Assembly (NCBI GenBank): GCA_963542675.1
Contig: CAUTXC010000035.1
Coordinates: 1-8,466, forward strand
Length of the DNA: 8,466 nt
From: Saccharimonas sp963542675
GTDB taxonomy: Bacteria; Patescibacteriota; Saccharimonadia; Saccharimonadales; Saccharimonadaceae
Direction of reading: 5' to 3'
A program made the position numbers and the translations under genes. The notes beneath the pieces are model-generated. The model did no database searches, was not told the DNA's origin, and worked only from the letters and a program-made list of their open reading frames with translations. Shown here in pieces: positions 1 through 6,564 of the stretch (position 1 is its first letter; each line of letters begins with the position of its first letter).

Positions 1-1
1 A

Positions 2-190
2 ATTATCGATATCATTGTCCGACTGGGCATCACAAAAAGTCGCGGCGAGGCCAGACGGCTTATCAAGCAAAATGCCGTGAAGATCAATGACTCCAAAATT
101 TCCAGTGAAGATACACCACTTGCTAACGATGACATTTTGCGTATTGGTAAGAAACACACCCTCAAGGTAGCCTTACACCCGAATCAATAA
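2..190 (+). CDS. tyrS: Tyrosyl-tRNA synthetase, C-terminal S4 domain (5' part outside window)
   Basis: Only the last 62 codons are present. The frame is open from base 2 and ends at the TAA at 188-190. The translation has the S4 RNA-binding pattern found at the C-terminus of bacterial TyrRS: a hydrophobic helix ending LGITKSRGEARRLIKQ, then a short beta segment (AVKINDSKI), a linker with acidic residues, and a final strand around DDILRIGKKHTLKVAL. In TyrRS this domain contacts the anticodon arm and long variable arm of tRNA-Tyr; the catalytic HIGH and KMSKS motifs would lie upstream of the window. The closing LRIGKK...KV segment is typical of TyrRS. Another S4 protein, such as an RluB or HslR relative, is possible but less likely. 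I see no clear intrinsic terminator after the stop. Confidence 0.78.
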   Translation: MIDIIVRLGITKSRGEARRLIKQNAVKINDSKISSEDTPLANDDILRIGKKHTLKVALHPNQ

Positions 191-299
191 CATGGTGCGG
201 AAAACTGGTATTATTATGTCTACTACGGCAAGATGAATAATGTATAAGAGTGAGCTTACCTTCATGCAGTCATCTTTCAATCTTACTATCATCGATAGG

Positions 300-308
300 T
301 GATAAGAT
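300..308 (+). promoter_or_regulatory. Extended -10 promoter just upstream of the acetyltransferase gene
   Basis: The sequence TGATAAGAT matches the extended -10 pattern TGnTAnnAT and lies nine bases before the ATG at 318. Transcription from it would start only about three bases before the start codon, so the message would be almost leaderless. No convincing -35 box is visible. An AGGTGA at 297-302 resembles a Shine-Dalgarno sequence but sits 15 bases from the ATG and overlaps this element. The rest of 191-299 holds nothing else I can support. Confidence 0.35.
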
Positions 309-317
309 ATTACTAGT

Positions 318-893
318 ATGTACACCCGCACCATCGCCATACCATCCTCCAGCAAGACTCAAACACTGCGCCTGGTTAAGCCAAGCCCAGCTTATGCGCT
401 AATTACCATCCAGTGGATTCATCGGCCAGAGGTGACACTGTATTTGGGTGCAGATTTTTCCCAGATGACGGAGGAAGACGAAGTAGCACATCTCCAGAAT
501 ATGCTTGACGATGACGATCGGTATAGCTGGATGATTGAGCGTGATGGCGAAATCGTTGGCAATATTGAAATTAACGAGATAAGAAAACTAAGCCACAAAT
601 ACGGCGTCACAGCTGGGGCATTTTGTACACTGATTGGCGATCCGAAAAACTGGGGTCAAGGCCTTGGGAGTTCTGCCAAGCAAGCAGCTTGCAATTGGGC
701 GTTTTCTGAAGGTGGTTTTGCAATAATTGAGGCAAAGGCCTACATACAAAACGTCCGCAGCTGGAATGCGCTCGAAAGGCTTGGCTATCGGTACACGGGA
801 ATCGAGCAAGGTGAAGTTGCGGGTGAGGCAGTGAAATGGAGGGTGTATACACTGGTAAGGGCTGATTGGCAGCAACTGGATTGGGCGAAGTAA
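318..893 (+). CDS. GNAT-family N-acetyltransferase (RimJ/RimL-like)
   Basis: This 191-residue protein has the length and layout of the Acetyltransf_3 (RimJ/RimL-like) branch of the GNAT family, which transfers acetyl from acetyl-CoA to an amine. The N-terminal strand LRLVKPS (about 17-23) corresponds to the usual family opening. A central strand pair reads WMIERDGEIVGNIEI (71-85). The acetyl-CoA pyrophosphate loop is WGQGLGSSA (112-120), a variant of the R/Q-x-x-G-x-G/A signature that keeps Q114, G115 and G117. The motif-B segment NVRSWNALERLGYRYTG (145-161) is diagnostic, with the conserved Asn and the LGY turn. The substrate cannot be read from the sequence: ribosomal protein N-termini, a small-molecule amine or an antibiotic are all possible. 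The ATG at 318 lacks a well-spaced Shine-Dalgarno. An extended -10 directly upstream suggests near-leaderless expression. The gene stands alone on its strand. Confidence 0.85.
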   Translation: MYTRTIAIPSSSKTQTLRLVKPSPAYALITIQWIHRPEVTLYLGADFSQMTEEDEVAHLQNMLDDDDRYSWMIERDGEIVGNIEINEIRKLSHKYGVTAGAFCTLIGDPKNWGQGLGSSAKQAACNWAFSEGGFAIIEAKAYIQNVRSWNALERLGYRYTGIEQGEVAGEAVKWRVYTLVRADWQQLDWAK

Positions 894-912
894 CAACTAT
901 CTTATTTCTCTT

Positions 913-957
913 ACTGAAGATTTGTGGCATTTCATGTCTTTTGTAACGTTCTTCAGT
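913..957 (+). other. 8-bp perfect inverted repeat after the acetyltransferase gene
   Basis: ACTGAAGA (913-920) and TCTTCAGT (950-957) are perfect reverse complements separated by 29 bases, 20 bp after the acetyltransferase stop. It could be a 3'-end structure, but the loop is long, the stem is A+T-rich and no uninterrupted T-tract follows, so I do not call it a terminator. The remaining bases to 1038 hold nothing I recognise. Confidence 0.3.
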
Positions 958-1038
958 CTTTCTCGCATGCCCAGCCTATTTCTCTTCTAACCCCGCTCAC
1001 GAATCGTCGTCTTCTCATAGCATATCAGATGGTTCACA

Positions 1039-1161
1039 TCACGATTCTGCATCAATCGCTGCAACCAGTGCAGCGAAAGACGTATACTGCTGCGATGGCG
1101 GCGTGCCATCCATCATAGCACGCGCCTGAGCAATAGCGCGTTCAGTCTCCTGGTTAGCTAT
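1039..1161 (-). pseudogene. Shifted-frame continuation of the kinase gene (possible lost C-terminal extension)
   Basis: Directly behind the stop of the APH-fold kinase (1158-1160), another minus-strand frame stays open for 40 codons to a TGA at 1039-1041. Its translation looks like real protein: a charged helix ETERAIAQARAMMDG, a turn TPPSQQYTSF, and a second helix AALVAAIDAES. Its Ala-rich composition matches the kinase itself. The frame has no good start codon at its beginning; the ATG-ATG pair at 1111-1116 has no ribosome binding site. It begins exactly where the kinase frame ends. A one-base slip or sequencing error at GAATAG would fuse it to the kinase as a C-terminal helical extension. 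It could instead be chance open frame in G+C-rich DNA. Confidence 0.4.
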
Positions 1162-2168
1162 TCATAGCCCAGCATATCATACGCCGTGGCCGCCATATAG
1201 GCCTGGAGCCGCCGCACTGCTTGAGCCGCCTCAGGAGCGGGCTGAGCACTACACACGGCATAATATCCCACTAGGCCAGCAAGCAGCGGCCGGTTCAGCT
1301 CAGCCTGCCAGACCTGCACATCGTAGCCACGGCGCGCCATATCGAGCAAGAACTCGGTTGCACTCCACCGCTTTGGTACATAAGCCGCCCACTGCCAATC
1401 GATTAACTTCACTTCATCTTGAGCAGCATGGTAGGCAATCGTCTCACTCCGCACATCACCATGGCTTAACCGATCGCACGGCTGGTCAGCCACCTGCTGA
1501 GCCAGCATGGCAAGATCAGCTAGGCGCTCGGTATTATCAAGCACAGCGCAAATCTGCTCGTAGCGCCGACGAATCACCGGCTTACTGGCTTGCTCAGCCC
1601 AGGAGCGGTACGTCTGCTGAAGCTCTTCACGCCGCATCGCATCATCACGGAGCAGCCGAAGCCCCTCACACTGCACCACTCGGTCAAACGCTGTAGCATG
1701 CAGCTCAAGCGTCTCAGCCGCCGCCTTGGGCAGCTGCGTCTGCTCAAGCTGGGTAATCGCCCGCAGCACCGCCGCTATATAGCGCTGACTAGCCAGCTTA
1801 TCTGCCGCATCAGGCGGCTGCCACTGCCAGCCATCCTTAGCAATATACGCCTGGCTAAGCATAATCACCCGCTCATCATCATACTGAACAAACTCCGTCA
1901 CCAATGGCGAACCGGCCTGTTGCAGCGCTCGAATCACCGCATCATCTTTGCTCAGAGCCGCTGCCAATGCAGCGTGGTTCGAAGCTTCTGGATCGGCTTC
2001 TTTGACAAACACCGCCTGCGTCCCAGCCAGTGCAACAGCTCGCCGGCACCCAGTTGACGCACCGTCAATTGGCACCACCCGCACCTGATCACGCGCCACC
2101 TTGCAGTGCTGCGCTACCATCGCAAGCGCCGATGGACTCAAAACCTGGGAAGACGACGGCTGACTCAT
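1158..2168 (-). CDS. Aminoglycoside phosphotransferase-fold kinase (APH/choline-kinase-like), divergent
   Basis: This 336-residue protein has the skeleton of the APH/choline kinase fold. An N-lobe strand carries a lysine (VFVKE, K56) in the position that binds ATP phosphates. A long helical insert covers about 120-230. The catalytic loop is LSHGDVRSETI (234-244, with H236, G237 and D238), and the metal-binding loop is VKLIDWQWA (253-261, with D257). The catalytic-loop Asn of the usual HGDxxxxN pattern is replaced by Thr (T243), which is unusual. Relatives phosphorylate antibiotics, choline, homoserine, sugars or other small molecules; the substrate here cannot be told and I would not call it a resistance gene. 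The ATG follows an extended -10 by six bases, so the message is probably leaderless. A protein-like frame continues past the stop. The gene has its own promoter and is separated from the neighbouring operon by a terminator. Confidence 0.75.
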   Translation of the reverse strand: MSQPSSSQVLSPSALAMVAQHCKVARDQVRVVPIDGASTGCRRAVALAGTQAVFVKEADPEASNHAALAAALSKDDAVIRALQQAGSPLVTEFVQYDDERVIMLSQAYIAKDGWQWQPPDAADKLASQRYIAAVLRAITQLEQTQLPKAAAETLELHATAFDRVVQCEGLRLLRDDAMRREELQQTYRSWAEQASKPVIRRRYEQICAVLDNTERLADLAMLAQQVADQPCDRLSHGDVRSETIAYHAAQDEVKLIDWQWAAYVPKRWSATEFLLDMARRGYDVQVWQAELNRPLLAGLVGYYAVCSAQPAPEAAQAVRRLQAYMAATAYDMLGYE

Positions 2169-2174
2169 ACCTCT

Positions 2175-2183
2175 AGTATAGCA
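2175..2183 (-). promoter_or_regulatory. Extended -10 promoter of the APH-fold kinase, leaderless
   Basis: On the minus strand TGCTATACT is a good extended -10 element, followed by AGAGGT and then the ATG at 2168. The expected transcription start, about seven bases past the -10, falls on the A of the ATG. GAGG is only one base from the ATG, too close to act as a Shine-Dalgarno. No -35 match is evident, as is common for extended -10 promoters. Confidence 0.5.
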
Positions 2184-2252
2184 AAGGTGCTCTAAATCGC
2201 CATACCGACCAAAACGCGGCCCATCGCATGCTTCTCTGCTTCCCCTCTACCC

Positions 2253-2296
2253 AAAAAACAAAAACATATAAAAACCCGCTCATCCAAGCGGGTTTT
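2253..2296 (-). terminator. Intrinsic terminator at the end of the four-gene operon
   Basis: A perfect 10-bp stem, AAAACCCGCT (2271-2280) with AGCGGGTTTT (2287-2296), closes a 6-base loop. Read on the minus strand, the stem is followed by a T-rich tract covering about 2253-2270, broken by a few other bases. It lies about 20 bp past the PspC-protein stop and so ends the operon transcript. The opposite strand also has a short T-tract after the stem, but no gene on that strand needs it. Confidence 0.85.
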
Positions 2297-2316
2297 AGTG
2301 TTTATCCTCACCGTAG

Positions 2317-3603
2317 CTACGACCGATCAGTCACCACATCAGGGCGATGGTCCACCTCCATCATCTGTGGTGATGGCCCATAAACGCGGACACTGACATA
2401 ATCCTTGGGTGAGTAGGTACACGTCGAGAAGAGACCATGGCGATCACGGCAGGCATCATGCTGCACGGTCACAATAGCCCGGCTGCCTTCCTTAGCAATC
2501 GTCGCTGTTGGCTCTTTGACACCCTTCATCTGCAGGTAATCTATCTCAACACGCGGCTTTTCAGCATAACCCCCATAGCTTACCCTGGTGGTGCCATCGA
2601 CGCGCACCGTAGTGGCATCGGCGACGTCAACCACCTTGGTGCGCTGCACGTCGCGCATTTGGCGCTCTAAGCTCATCCCCGCATTCATGCCACCAACCGC
2701 TAGGCCAGAGATAGCAACCGCCCCAACGAGGAGCATCGCTAGCATCGCAATACCAACCGGCCGCTTCAGCCGCCAGGCAAAGATACTCCATGCACCGAGT
2801 GAGAGCAAAGCAGTCAGCGCCACGCCGCCGAGCACTGCACAGCCATACGCCAACCACAGCCAGCTCTGCGCAGCAAAGTCGCCCATGTTTGAGACCATAG
2901 TCGCGCTCATTACGCCACCGACCATCAGCGCGACAAGTGCGCCCAGCGCCATCATCAAGACGCCACAGCCAATCATAATGCGCAGGACTTTCGCTGCAGT
3001 CTGGGCCGCTTGGCTACCGCTGGCAGGCTCGGCAGCGGCTTTTTTTAAGCTATCAAACGTCACTGGCTTACCTGCCATGCGCAGCTTATCCGACGCGGTC
3101 ACTGCTGGTGGAATAGAAAGCCACATCACGATATAGATCAGCAGCGCCGTCCCAAACGTCATAAAAGGTGAGACGATCGCCAGCAAGCGAATCCACAGCG
3201 GGCTGATCCCAAAGTATGCCGCTACCCCAGCACACACCCCACCGATCAACGCATGATTTGTATCGCGCATCAGCTGCTTGGGTGCCCCGTCCGCGAGAGC
3301 CGCCTCAGCCGCATCTTGCAGCGCAGCATCGTCATCTCCTGCCTCGGCTTCACTGGCAAACTCCCGAGGTTCACCCATCTGACCGCGCAGCGCTGTAACG
3401 TCCTCAGCAGTCACCACGCCATCACGCGTCACGCCGCGCTCGGCGAGCAGCTCAACCATCCGCGCTTCGATCTCGCGCATTGCTTCTGGCTCGGCATGCA
3501 TCCGCTGCTGAATCGACGCCAGATACTCTCCCAGCGCGTGTTTTGCCTCGACCTCAACACGAAATGGCGTCTTGGCGAGGTGAATGTTGGTAATTTCCTT
3601 CAT
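2317..3603 (-). CDS. PspC-domain membrane protein with N-terminal helical domain and C-terminal extracytoplasmic domain
   Basis: This 428-residue protein has three parts. Residues 1-85 form a soluble helical domain (AKTPFRVEVEAKHALGEYL, then REIEARMVELLAERG and a VTAEDV...LRGQMGEPREF ending) of the type that precedes PspC domains in many long PspC proteins. Residues 109-167 are a PspC domain: RDTNHALIGGVCAGVAAYFG, then the PLWIRLL turn and a membrane helix ending MWLSIP. Further membrane segments lie at about 206-236, 248-275 and 283-305. The remaining 120 residues are polar and beta-rich, with two cysteines (385 and 395) that could form a disulfide outside the membrane. PspC proteins sense or counter envelope stress; here the N-terminal domain would face the cytoplasm. 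AAGGAGA sits 8 bases before the ATG. The gene is last in the PadR operon, 12 bp after padR, which suggests PadR-controlled expression. Confidence 0.82.
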   Translation of the reverse strand: MKEITNIHLAKTPFRVEVEAKHALGEYLASIQQRMHAEPEAMREIEARMVELLAERGVTRDGVVTAEDVTALRGQMGEPREFASEAEAGDDDAALQDAAEAALADGAPKQLMRDTNHALIGGVCAGVAAYFGISPLWIRLLAIVSPFMTFGTALLIYIVMWLSIPPAVTASDKLRMAGKPVTFDSLKKAAAEPASGSQAAQTAAKVLRIMIGCGVLMMALGALVALMVGGVMSATMVSNMGDFAAQSWLWLAYGCAVLGGVALTALLSLGAWSIFAWRLKRPVGIAMLAMLLVGAVAISGLAVGGMNAGMSLERQMRDVQRTKVVDVADATTVRVDGTTRVSYGGYAEKPRVEIDYLQMKGVKEPTATIAKEGSRAIVTVQHDACRDRHGLFSTCTYSPKDYVSVRVYGPSPQMMEVDHRPDVVTDRS

Positions 3604-3615
3604 GAGATATTCTCC

Positions 3616-3945
3616 TTACAACTTCTTTATTGTACTACTTAGTGCTGCAATATTGTGTTTGAGCTGCTTGGTCACCTCTGCGCCAAATGGCGTCGCCGTA
3701 TAGTATTTGCGCGGTGGCCCCTGCTCACTCTCTTTCCATTCGTGTTGCAAGAGCCCGTCCTTTTGCAAGCGACTCAGTAATGGGTAGATCGTCCCCTCCA
3801 CCACCATCAGGTCAGCCTGACGGAGCTGCTGGATGATCTCGCTAGTGTAGCGTGGCTCCTTGGCACACACCACCAGCACGCAGTACGATAAGAAACCTTT
3901 GCGCAGCTGCGTTGTCAGCGCCTCAGCATAGTCAGTTGCATTCAT
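3616..3945 (-). CDS. PadR-family transcriptional regulator
   Basis: This 109-residue protein is a compact PadR repressor. A winged helix-turn-helix covers about residues 14-87: QLRKGFLSYCVLVVC, a middle helix SEIIQQLR, the recognition helix with the family signature VVEGTIYPLLSRLQKDGLL (48-66), and a wing with EWKESEQGPPRKYYTATPFG (69-88). A short C-terminal helix (to 109) would serve dimerisation, as in the small PadR subfamily. PadR proteins usually repress their own operon until a ligand or membrane stress releases them. The start codon overlaps the ABC ATPase stop in an ATGA, and AGGAGGT (3951-3957) lies inside the end of the ATPase gene, so translation is coupled. A palindrome in the operon promoter is a candidate binding site. 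Confidence 0.9.
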   Translation of the reverse strand: MNATDYAEALTTQLRKGFLSYCVLVVCAKEPRYTSEIIQQLRQADLMVVEGTIYPLLSRLQKDGLLQHEWKESEQGPPRKYYTATPFGAEVTKQLKHNIAALSSTIKKL

Positions 3946-4631
3946 TGAGCACCTCCTGGGATGTTATGGCGCGTGACACGCCCGTCTTTAATCACTACCT
4001 GGTAATCACATTGCTTAGCCAGATCCGTATCGTGCGTCACAATAATTAGCGTTGTGCCGTGCTCGCGCTGCTGGCGAAAGAGCAGCTCCTCGATCTGGGC
4101 ACCCGTCTCGCTATCCAGGTTGCCGGTTGGCTCATCGGCAAACAGGATCTTGGGCTCGCCGACGATTGCCCGGGCAATCGCCAGACGCTGCTTCTGCCCA
4201 CCGGACAGATCCTTAGCCTTATTGTGCTTTTTGCTAGCCAGGCCAACCGCCTCGAGCGCCTGGTTCACTTTGGCGCTGCGCTGCGCCCGCGGCACACCAG
4301 CGATCTCGAGCGGCAGCATCACGTTGCTCACCACGCTATCGTTACCCTCGACAAAGAAACTCTGGAAGATAAAGCTAATCGTCCGTGCCCGGAAGGCATC
4401 AACCTGCCGTGGCTTCATCTGCAGGATATCTCGCCCACCGATCACTACTTGCCCCGTCTGTGGCCGGTCGAGGCCAGAGATAGCATGCATCAAGGTGGAC
4501 TTACCCGAGCCGGACTTGCCGAGAATAGCTACACTCGCGCCTCCGGGGATGGTGAGGTTGATATCATTGAGCGCCTTAAATTGGTTGTGTTTTTTGCCAT
4601 AGGTTTTGGTAATATGCCGTAGTTCAATCAT
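3942..4631 (-). CDS. ABC transporter ATP-binding protein (LolD/MacB type)
   Basis: This 229-residue ATPase belongs to the LolD/MacB/FtsE-like group that pairs with FtsX-fold permeases. All core motifs are intact: Walker A GKSGSGKST (38-46), Q-loop FIFQSF (Q90), signature LSGGQKQR (142-149), Walker B ILFADEP (162-168, catalytic E167), D-loop NLD (171-173) and H-loop H200. ATP hydrolysis would drive conformational change in the permease encoded directly upstream rather than classic transmembrane transport of a small solute. AAGGAG lies 6 bases before the ATG, and only 15 bp separate the gene from the permease stop. The 3' end overlaps padR by 4 bp. Substrate is not readable from the sequence: macrolide or peptide export, lipoprotein release and envelope remodelling are all known for this group. 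Confidence 0.93.
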   Translation of the reverse strand: MIELRHITKTYGKKHNQFKALNDINLTIPGGASVAILGKSGSGKSTLMHAISGLDRPQTGQVVIGGRDILQMKPRQVDAFRARTISFIFQSFFVEGNDSVVSNVMLPLEIAGVPRAQRSAKVNQALEAVGLASKKHNKAKDLSGGQKQRLAIARAIVGEPKILFADEPTGNLDSETGAQIEELLFRQQREHGTTLIIVTHDTDLAKQCDYQVVIKDGRVTRHNIPGGAQ

Positions 4632-4646
4632 ATCCTTCTCCTTATT

Positions 4647-5921
4647 CTATTCTGTCCTTAATGCCTCGATTGGGTCAAGCTTGGTTGCCTTGCGGCTTGG
4701 TAAGTAGCTGGCAATAATGCCGAGGATGGCCAGTAGTGCCACGAGGGCGACCATCTGCCAGGCTTCCGGTAGAAGCAGCTGCATACCCTCCTCAAACTTG
4801 AGCTTCTCAACGATCCACGGGTTGAGCAAGCTCAGCAGGCTAGCCCCGCCTGCACCAATCGCACCGCCGATGACGCCGATCAACGCAGCCTCGTAGCGGA
4901 AGAGCTTACCAACATCACGGCTACGCATCCCCAGCGCCTTCATCAGGCCAATCTGCTGCGTTCGTTCCAGCACTGAGATGTACATAGTGTTAATAATCCC
5001 AAACATACTGGCCAGCAAGGCGAGGGCACCAAAGGCGAGCAGAGCATACTGTGCCCCATTGATGAGACTGAGCATACCTTCCTTTGCTTCAGTGAAGGTC
5101 TGGGCTTGGTAGGTACCACCACCGAGCTTCACGACTGCGTCTTTCACAGCAGCAGCATGATCATCACTATCTGCCCGCACCACCACACTAAAGTACTGGT
5201 TGGCTTTGCCGGGGGCTTTGGTTTTGTTGTTAATCAGCATGGCGTCATCGGTGGTAATCGTCACACCGGGCTGGTAGCCAATCGACGCCATACCAGCGGT
5301 TTCGACCGCCACGATCGTGAGCCGCGCGTCGTGCGCACCACCCGGCCCCTCGGCGTGCAATGTGATGGTTTTGCCCACGGCATCCTGGGCCGTGCCAAAG
5401 CCAAAGTCAGCTAGATATTCCTTGGCAAGGATCGCTTGGCCAGGCGCCAGGTCTGTACCGTCATCAGTCTTCGTCAGCTCACCGGCCACAATTTTCGATG
5501 TTTTTCCTTCATTTTTGACGTTAATGGAGGCAATCAACCGCTTGTGGTTGGCTGGACTCTCTACATAGCGCACCACTTGGGTCACATTCGCATACGGCCG
5601 CACCGTCTTGACGTGATCAAGCTTGCTGAGCTTGGCGACATCATCATCGCTCAGCACGAGGGTGCCGCTCTCATTCACCGCCTTATTTTTGCCATATTCA
5701 GGTAATTTCTTTTCGTCACGGGCGTGCGTCACATACACCGTCGAGGCACTACCGGCACTATCAATCACCGAGGTCAAGAAAGCCCGGCCGCCATTGCCCA
5801 GCATCAGCGCCAAACCAATTGTAAATGCTCCCACTGACATCGCTAGTGCTGTTAGTGCTGTGCGAGCCTTGGCTTGGCGTAGGTTCCGCCCTGCTCGCTT
5901 GATTATATCGATTCTCCTCAT
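4647..5921 (-). CDS. FtsX/MacB-type ABC transporter permease
   Basis: This 424-residue protein has MacB topology. A short cytoplasmic start (RAGRNLRQAKARTALTALAM) leads to TM1 at about 21-43. A large extracytoplasmic MacB_PCD-like domain covers about 45-280. The FtsX domain follows with three helices at about 288-314, 344-366 and 388-408. The segment between TM2 and TM3, ISVLERTQQIGLMKALGMRS (315-334), is the conserved coupling region, and the C-terminus ends in the family motif PSRKATKLDPIEALR. It would dimerise and couple with the ATPase encoded 15 bp downstream. There is no outer-membrane TolC-like partner or periplasmic adaptor in the window, which fits a monoderm-like envelope. AGGAG is 7 bases from the ATG. 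As first gene of the operon it follows the promoter with the putative PadR site. Confidence 0.92.
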   Translation of the reverse strand: MRRIDIIKRAGRNLRQAKARTALTALAMSVGAFTIGLALMLGNGGRAFLTSVIDSAGSASTVYVTHARDEKKLPEYGKNKAVNESGTLVLSDDDVAKLSKLDHVKTVRPYANVTQVVRYVESPANHKRLIASINVKNEGKTSKIVAGELTKTDDGTDLAPGQAILAKEYLADFGFGTAQDAVGKTITLHAEGPGGAHDARLTIVAVETAGMASIGYQPGVTITTDDAMLINNKTKAPGKANQYFSVVVRADSDDHAAAVKDAVVKLGGGTYQAQTFTEAKEGMLSLINGAQYALLAFGALALLASMFGIINTMYISVLERTQQIGLMKALGMRSRDVGKLFRYEAALIGVIGGAIGAGGASLLSLLNPWIVEKLKFEEGMQLLLPEAWQMVALVALLAILGIIASYLPSRKATKLDPIEALRTE

Positions 5922-5960
5922 TCGATACTCCTGACTATATTATTGTTATTGCCTGGTACT

Positions 5961-5989
5961 ATGCTATACAAGGTATATTGAAATGTCAA
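5961..5989 (-). promoter_or_regulatory. Operon promoter for permease-ATPase-padR-pspC
   Basis: On the minus strand a perfect TTGACA -35 box (5984-5989) is followed 17 bp later by TAGCAT (5961-5966), which matches four of six -10 consensus positions; TATAGC two bases earlier is an alternative with a 15-bp spacer. The expected transcription start near 5954 leaves a leader of about 33 bases that contains the permease ribosome binding site. Confidence 0.65.
5965..5977. promoter_or_regulatory. Palindrome in the operon promoter, candidate PadR operator
   Basis: TATAC-AAG-GTATA is a perfect 5-bp palindrome with a 3-base centre. It overlaps the -10 region and lies between the promoter boxes, where a bound repressor would block RNA polymerase. 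PadR proteins bind dyads at their own promoters, so the padR product encoded downstream is the obvious candidate. The exact sequence differs from the best-known PadR operator (ATGT-N8-ACAT), so this assignment is an inference. Confidence 0.45.
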
Positions 5990-6132
5990 GTAGTTTGAGA
6001 AATAAAGTACTGGGCACTCAGTTATTTTAGCTCACCATCCACTCGGTATCATACTATCCTTAACTATTCGTGGGTTAGTGTAACGCATAAACTCTTCATC
6101 AAGCTACATCATCTACCACAGTCCTCACTCTA

Positions 6133-6161
6133 AGGGATTACAGACTTTTTGTCTGTTCCCT
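6133..6161. other. Stable hairpin in the divergent intergenic region
   Basis: AGGGA (6133-6137) and ACAGAC (6140-6145) pair with GTCTGT (6151-6156) and TCCCT (6157-6161), giving an 11-bp stem with a two-base TT bulge around a T5 loop. No T-tract follows on either side, so it is not a normal terminator. It sits in about 335 bp (5990-6324) between the operon promoter and a small + strand gene, where I see no other gene, tRNA or repeat. Confidence 0.4.
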
Positions 6162-6296
6162 ATTACAGTAAGCTTATAGAGCAAAAGATCCTAACACGCT
6201 CAATCTTTCTGATATCGCATAACAGAGAGTATAAAAAGCATAGGCCAGTGGGGAACCAACCCTAGGCATATCTCGCTGAGTATTATACAATAAAGA

Positions 6297-6305
6297 TGCT
6301 ACACT
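6297..6305 (+). promoter_or_regulatory. Extended -10 promoter of the small membrane protein gene
   Basis: TGCTACACT fits the TGnTAnnnT extended -10 form and closely resembles the element before the APH-fold kinase (TGCTATACT). The expected start near 6312 lies just before the GGAGGA ribosome binding site. TACAAT at 6286-6291 is an alternative -10. No clear -35 box is present. Confidence 0.35.
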
Positions 6306-6324
6306 CCTGGGAATGGAGGAAACC

Positions 6325-6519
6325 ATGAGTAAAAAGAAAGCATGCACCCTCGCGTTAGCCTTGGGTATACCATACTTTTTTTGCATTGGCCTCATTGCTG
6401 GCCATGACTCAATGGGCGGATTCCCGGTTATGCGCGCTCTCTTGTTCGCTATTACAGCGTCAGCGATGAGCACCGCCGGCGTGTTCGTCTTAATGTGCGA
6501 TTCCGATTCGCTAGCCTAA
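6325..6519 (+). CDS. Small two-helix membrane protein of unknown function
   Basis: I do not recognise this 64-residue protein. A basic start (MSKKK) precedes a first hydrophobic helix at about residues 6-25 (ACTLALALGIPYFFCIGLIA). A short polar loop (GHDSMGGFP) and a second helix at about 35-58 follow, and the protein ends in the acidic tail CDSDSLA. The basic N-terminus and acidic C-terminus fit a hairpin with both ends inside. The ATG at 6325 is chosen over the in-frame ATG at 6313 because GGAGGA (6315-6320) overlaps the earlier one and is spaced 4 bases before the later one. The extended -10 just upstream also supports a real gene. It is the only + strand gene between the operon and the mobile-element debris. 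Small size and no recognised motif keep confidence moderate. Confidence 0.55.
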   Translation: MSKKKACTLALALGIPYFFCIGLIAGHDSMGGFPVMRALLFAITASAMSTAGVFVLMCDSDSLA

Positions 6520-6564
6520 CTAGAATTTACGCCGAGTCGACGGGAGTGTAGCAATTCCCTGCAC

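Noticed and set aside
913..957. Inverted repeat as a terminator for the acetyltransferase gene
   Set aside because: The 29-base loop and lack of a T-tract make intrinsic termination unlikely; kept only as a structural note.
924..1118. Open + strand frame of 64 codons between the acetyltransferase and kinase genes
   Set aside because: The translation has low-complexity, Gln/His-rich composition with no domain, no ribosome binding site, and overlaps the more protein-like minus-strand frame at 1039-1161.
1158..2168. Calling the APH-fold kinase an aminoglycoside resistance gene
   Set aside because: Only the general kinase fold is visible; the catalytic loop is atypical and no feature points to an antibiotic substrate.
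2588..3136. 182-codon + strand frame inside the PspC gene region
   Set aside because: It is antisense to a well-supported PspC-domain gene in G+C-rich DNA, and its Pro/Ala/Thr/Ser-rich translation has no recognisable motif.
4054..4622. Two long + strand frames across the ABC ATPase gene
   Set aside because: Both are antisense to an ATPase with every ABC motif intact; high G+C explains the lack of stops.
6174..6473. 99-codon minus-strand frame opposite the small membrane protein
   Set aside because: Its start lies within the opposing gene, no ribosome binding site was seen, and the opposite frame has a better Shine-Dalgarno, promoter and hydrophobic pattern.
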